Shown: piece after piece, positions 7,379-7,489 of the stretch
How the letters are laid out: each line of letters opens with the position of its first letter
Numbering within the stretch: position 1 is the stretch's first letter
DNA from: Candidatus Zixiibacteriota bacterium
GTDB taxonomy: Bacteria > Zixibacteria > MSB-5A5 > GN15 > PGXB01
Length of the DNA stretch: 7,489 nucleotides
NCBI GenBank assembly: GCA_024230695.1
Contig: JAAERC010000978.1
Location: 1 to 7,489 of the forward strand
Direction: 5' to 3'
Made by a program: the position numbers and the translations under genes
Notes under the pieces: generated by a model
Told to the model about the DNA's origin: nothing
The model's database searches: none
Seen by the model: the letters and a program-made list of their open reading frames with translations, nothing else

Positions 7379-7382
7379 CTCC
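7379..7382 (-). promoter_or_regulatory. aspS: Shine-Dalgarno site that decides the TTG start of aspS
   Basis: GGAG on the minus strand is followed by ATTGC and then TTG at 7373. The nearby ATG at 7382-7384 is out of frame with aspS, and the aspS frame meets a TGA stop just upstream, so TTG is the only start that keeps the conserved N-terminus. Confidence 0.7.
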
Positions 7383-7399
7383 ATTAAGTTTATATCACT

Positions 7400-7430
7400 A
7401 TTATAATTAGCTCGGCAAATTCGAGGTCAG
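7400..7430 (-). promoter_or_regulatory. candidate sigma-70-type promoter of aspS
   Basis: A perfect TATAAT hexamer lies at 7400-7405 on the minus strand, about 27 bases before the aspS start. That would give a leader of roughly 20 bases containing the GGAG site. A weak -35 match (CTGACC at 7425-7430, spacing 19, or TGACCT with spacing 18) lies upstream. In AT-rich DNA a TATAAT can occur by chance. The position just ahead of the first gene is the main support. Confidence 0.4.
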
Positions 7431-7489
7431 ATTAACATATTTTTATTCTATCATAGCGCCCGAAATTAAACATTTGTGGGCACTTTGTC

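Larger units (their letters stand above)
7374..7489. other. non-coding leader upstream of aspS up to the window edge
   Basis: These 116 bases hold the aspS ribosome site and candidate promoter. The far end is open for eight codons on the minus strand (DKVPTNV then TAA at 7466-7468), which could be the tail of an upstream gene, but this is too short to assign. A 6-bp inverted repeat with one G-T pair (7478-7483 with 7456-7461, 16-base loop) is present without a T-run after it. Nothing else is recognisable. Confidence 0.4.

Noticed and set aside
7456..7483. Inverted repeat as a terminator of an upstream gene
   Set aside because: The stem is only 6 bp with a G-T pair and a 16-base loop, and no T-run follows on the minus strand.

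Overview
The window is a compact bacterial housekeeping cluster. Six genes all lie on the minus strand, so it reads from right to left: aspS, phoH (ybeZ family), a class I SAM-dependent methyltransferase, a pgpH/yqfF-type membrane HD phosphodiesterase, ybeY, and a CorC/HlyC-type CBS-domain membrane protein cut by the left edge. Gaps are small or absent: 22 bp, 43 bp and 5 bp, then two 1-base stop/start overlaps. This fits one transcript or tightly coupled translation. I found no RNA gene, mobile element, repeat array, CRISPR array or convincing terminator. The only stretch without a called gene is the 116 bp upstream of aspS, which holds a plausible promoter.

The DNA is AT-rich (roughly 40% GC by eye), with Shine-Dalgarno sites of the AGGAG type before several genes and mixed ATG, GTG and TTG starts. 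The order phoH, HD phosphodiesterase, ybeY matches the Bacillus-type layout, while a CorC-type gene directly after ybeY matches the E. coli ybeZ-ybeY-ybeX layout. Protein features suggest a bacterium outside the best-studied Proteobacteria and Firmicutes, perhaps of the FCB superphylum or an uncultured relative. That placement is a low-confidence inference.

Functionally the cluster joins translation (aspartyl-tRNA synthetase), ribosome and RNA maintenance (PhoH ATPase, YbeY endoribonuclease), second-messenger turnover (PgpH-type c-di-AMP hydrolase with all expected HD residues) and an envelope protein of the family linked to Mg/Co handling. The one gene not expected in this neighbourhood is the methyltransferase between phoH and pgpH. 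It has an intact SAM fold but an unrecognised substrate, and carries a hydrophobic stretch followed by a strongly basic patch. No dramatic new system is evident. The points worth a second look are that methyltransferase, the mixed tRNA-specificity signature of AspRS, and several translation-initiation oddities.
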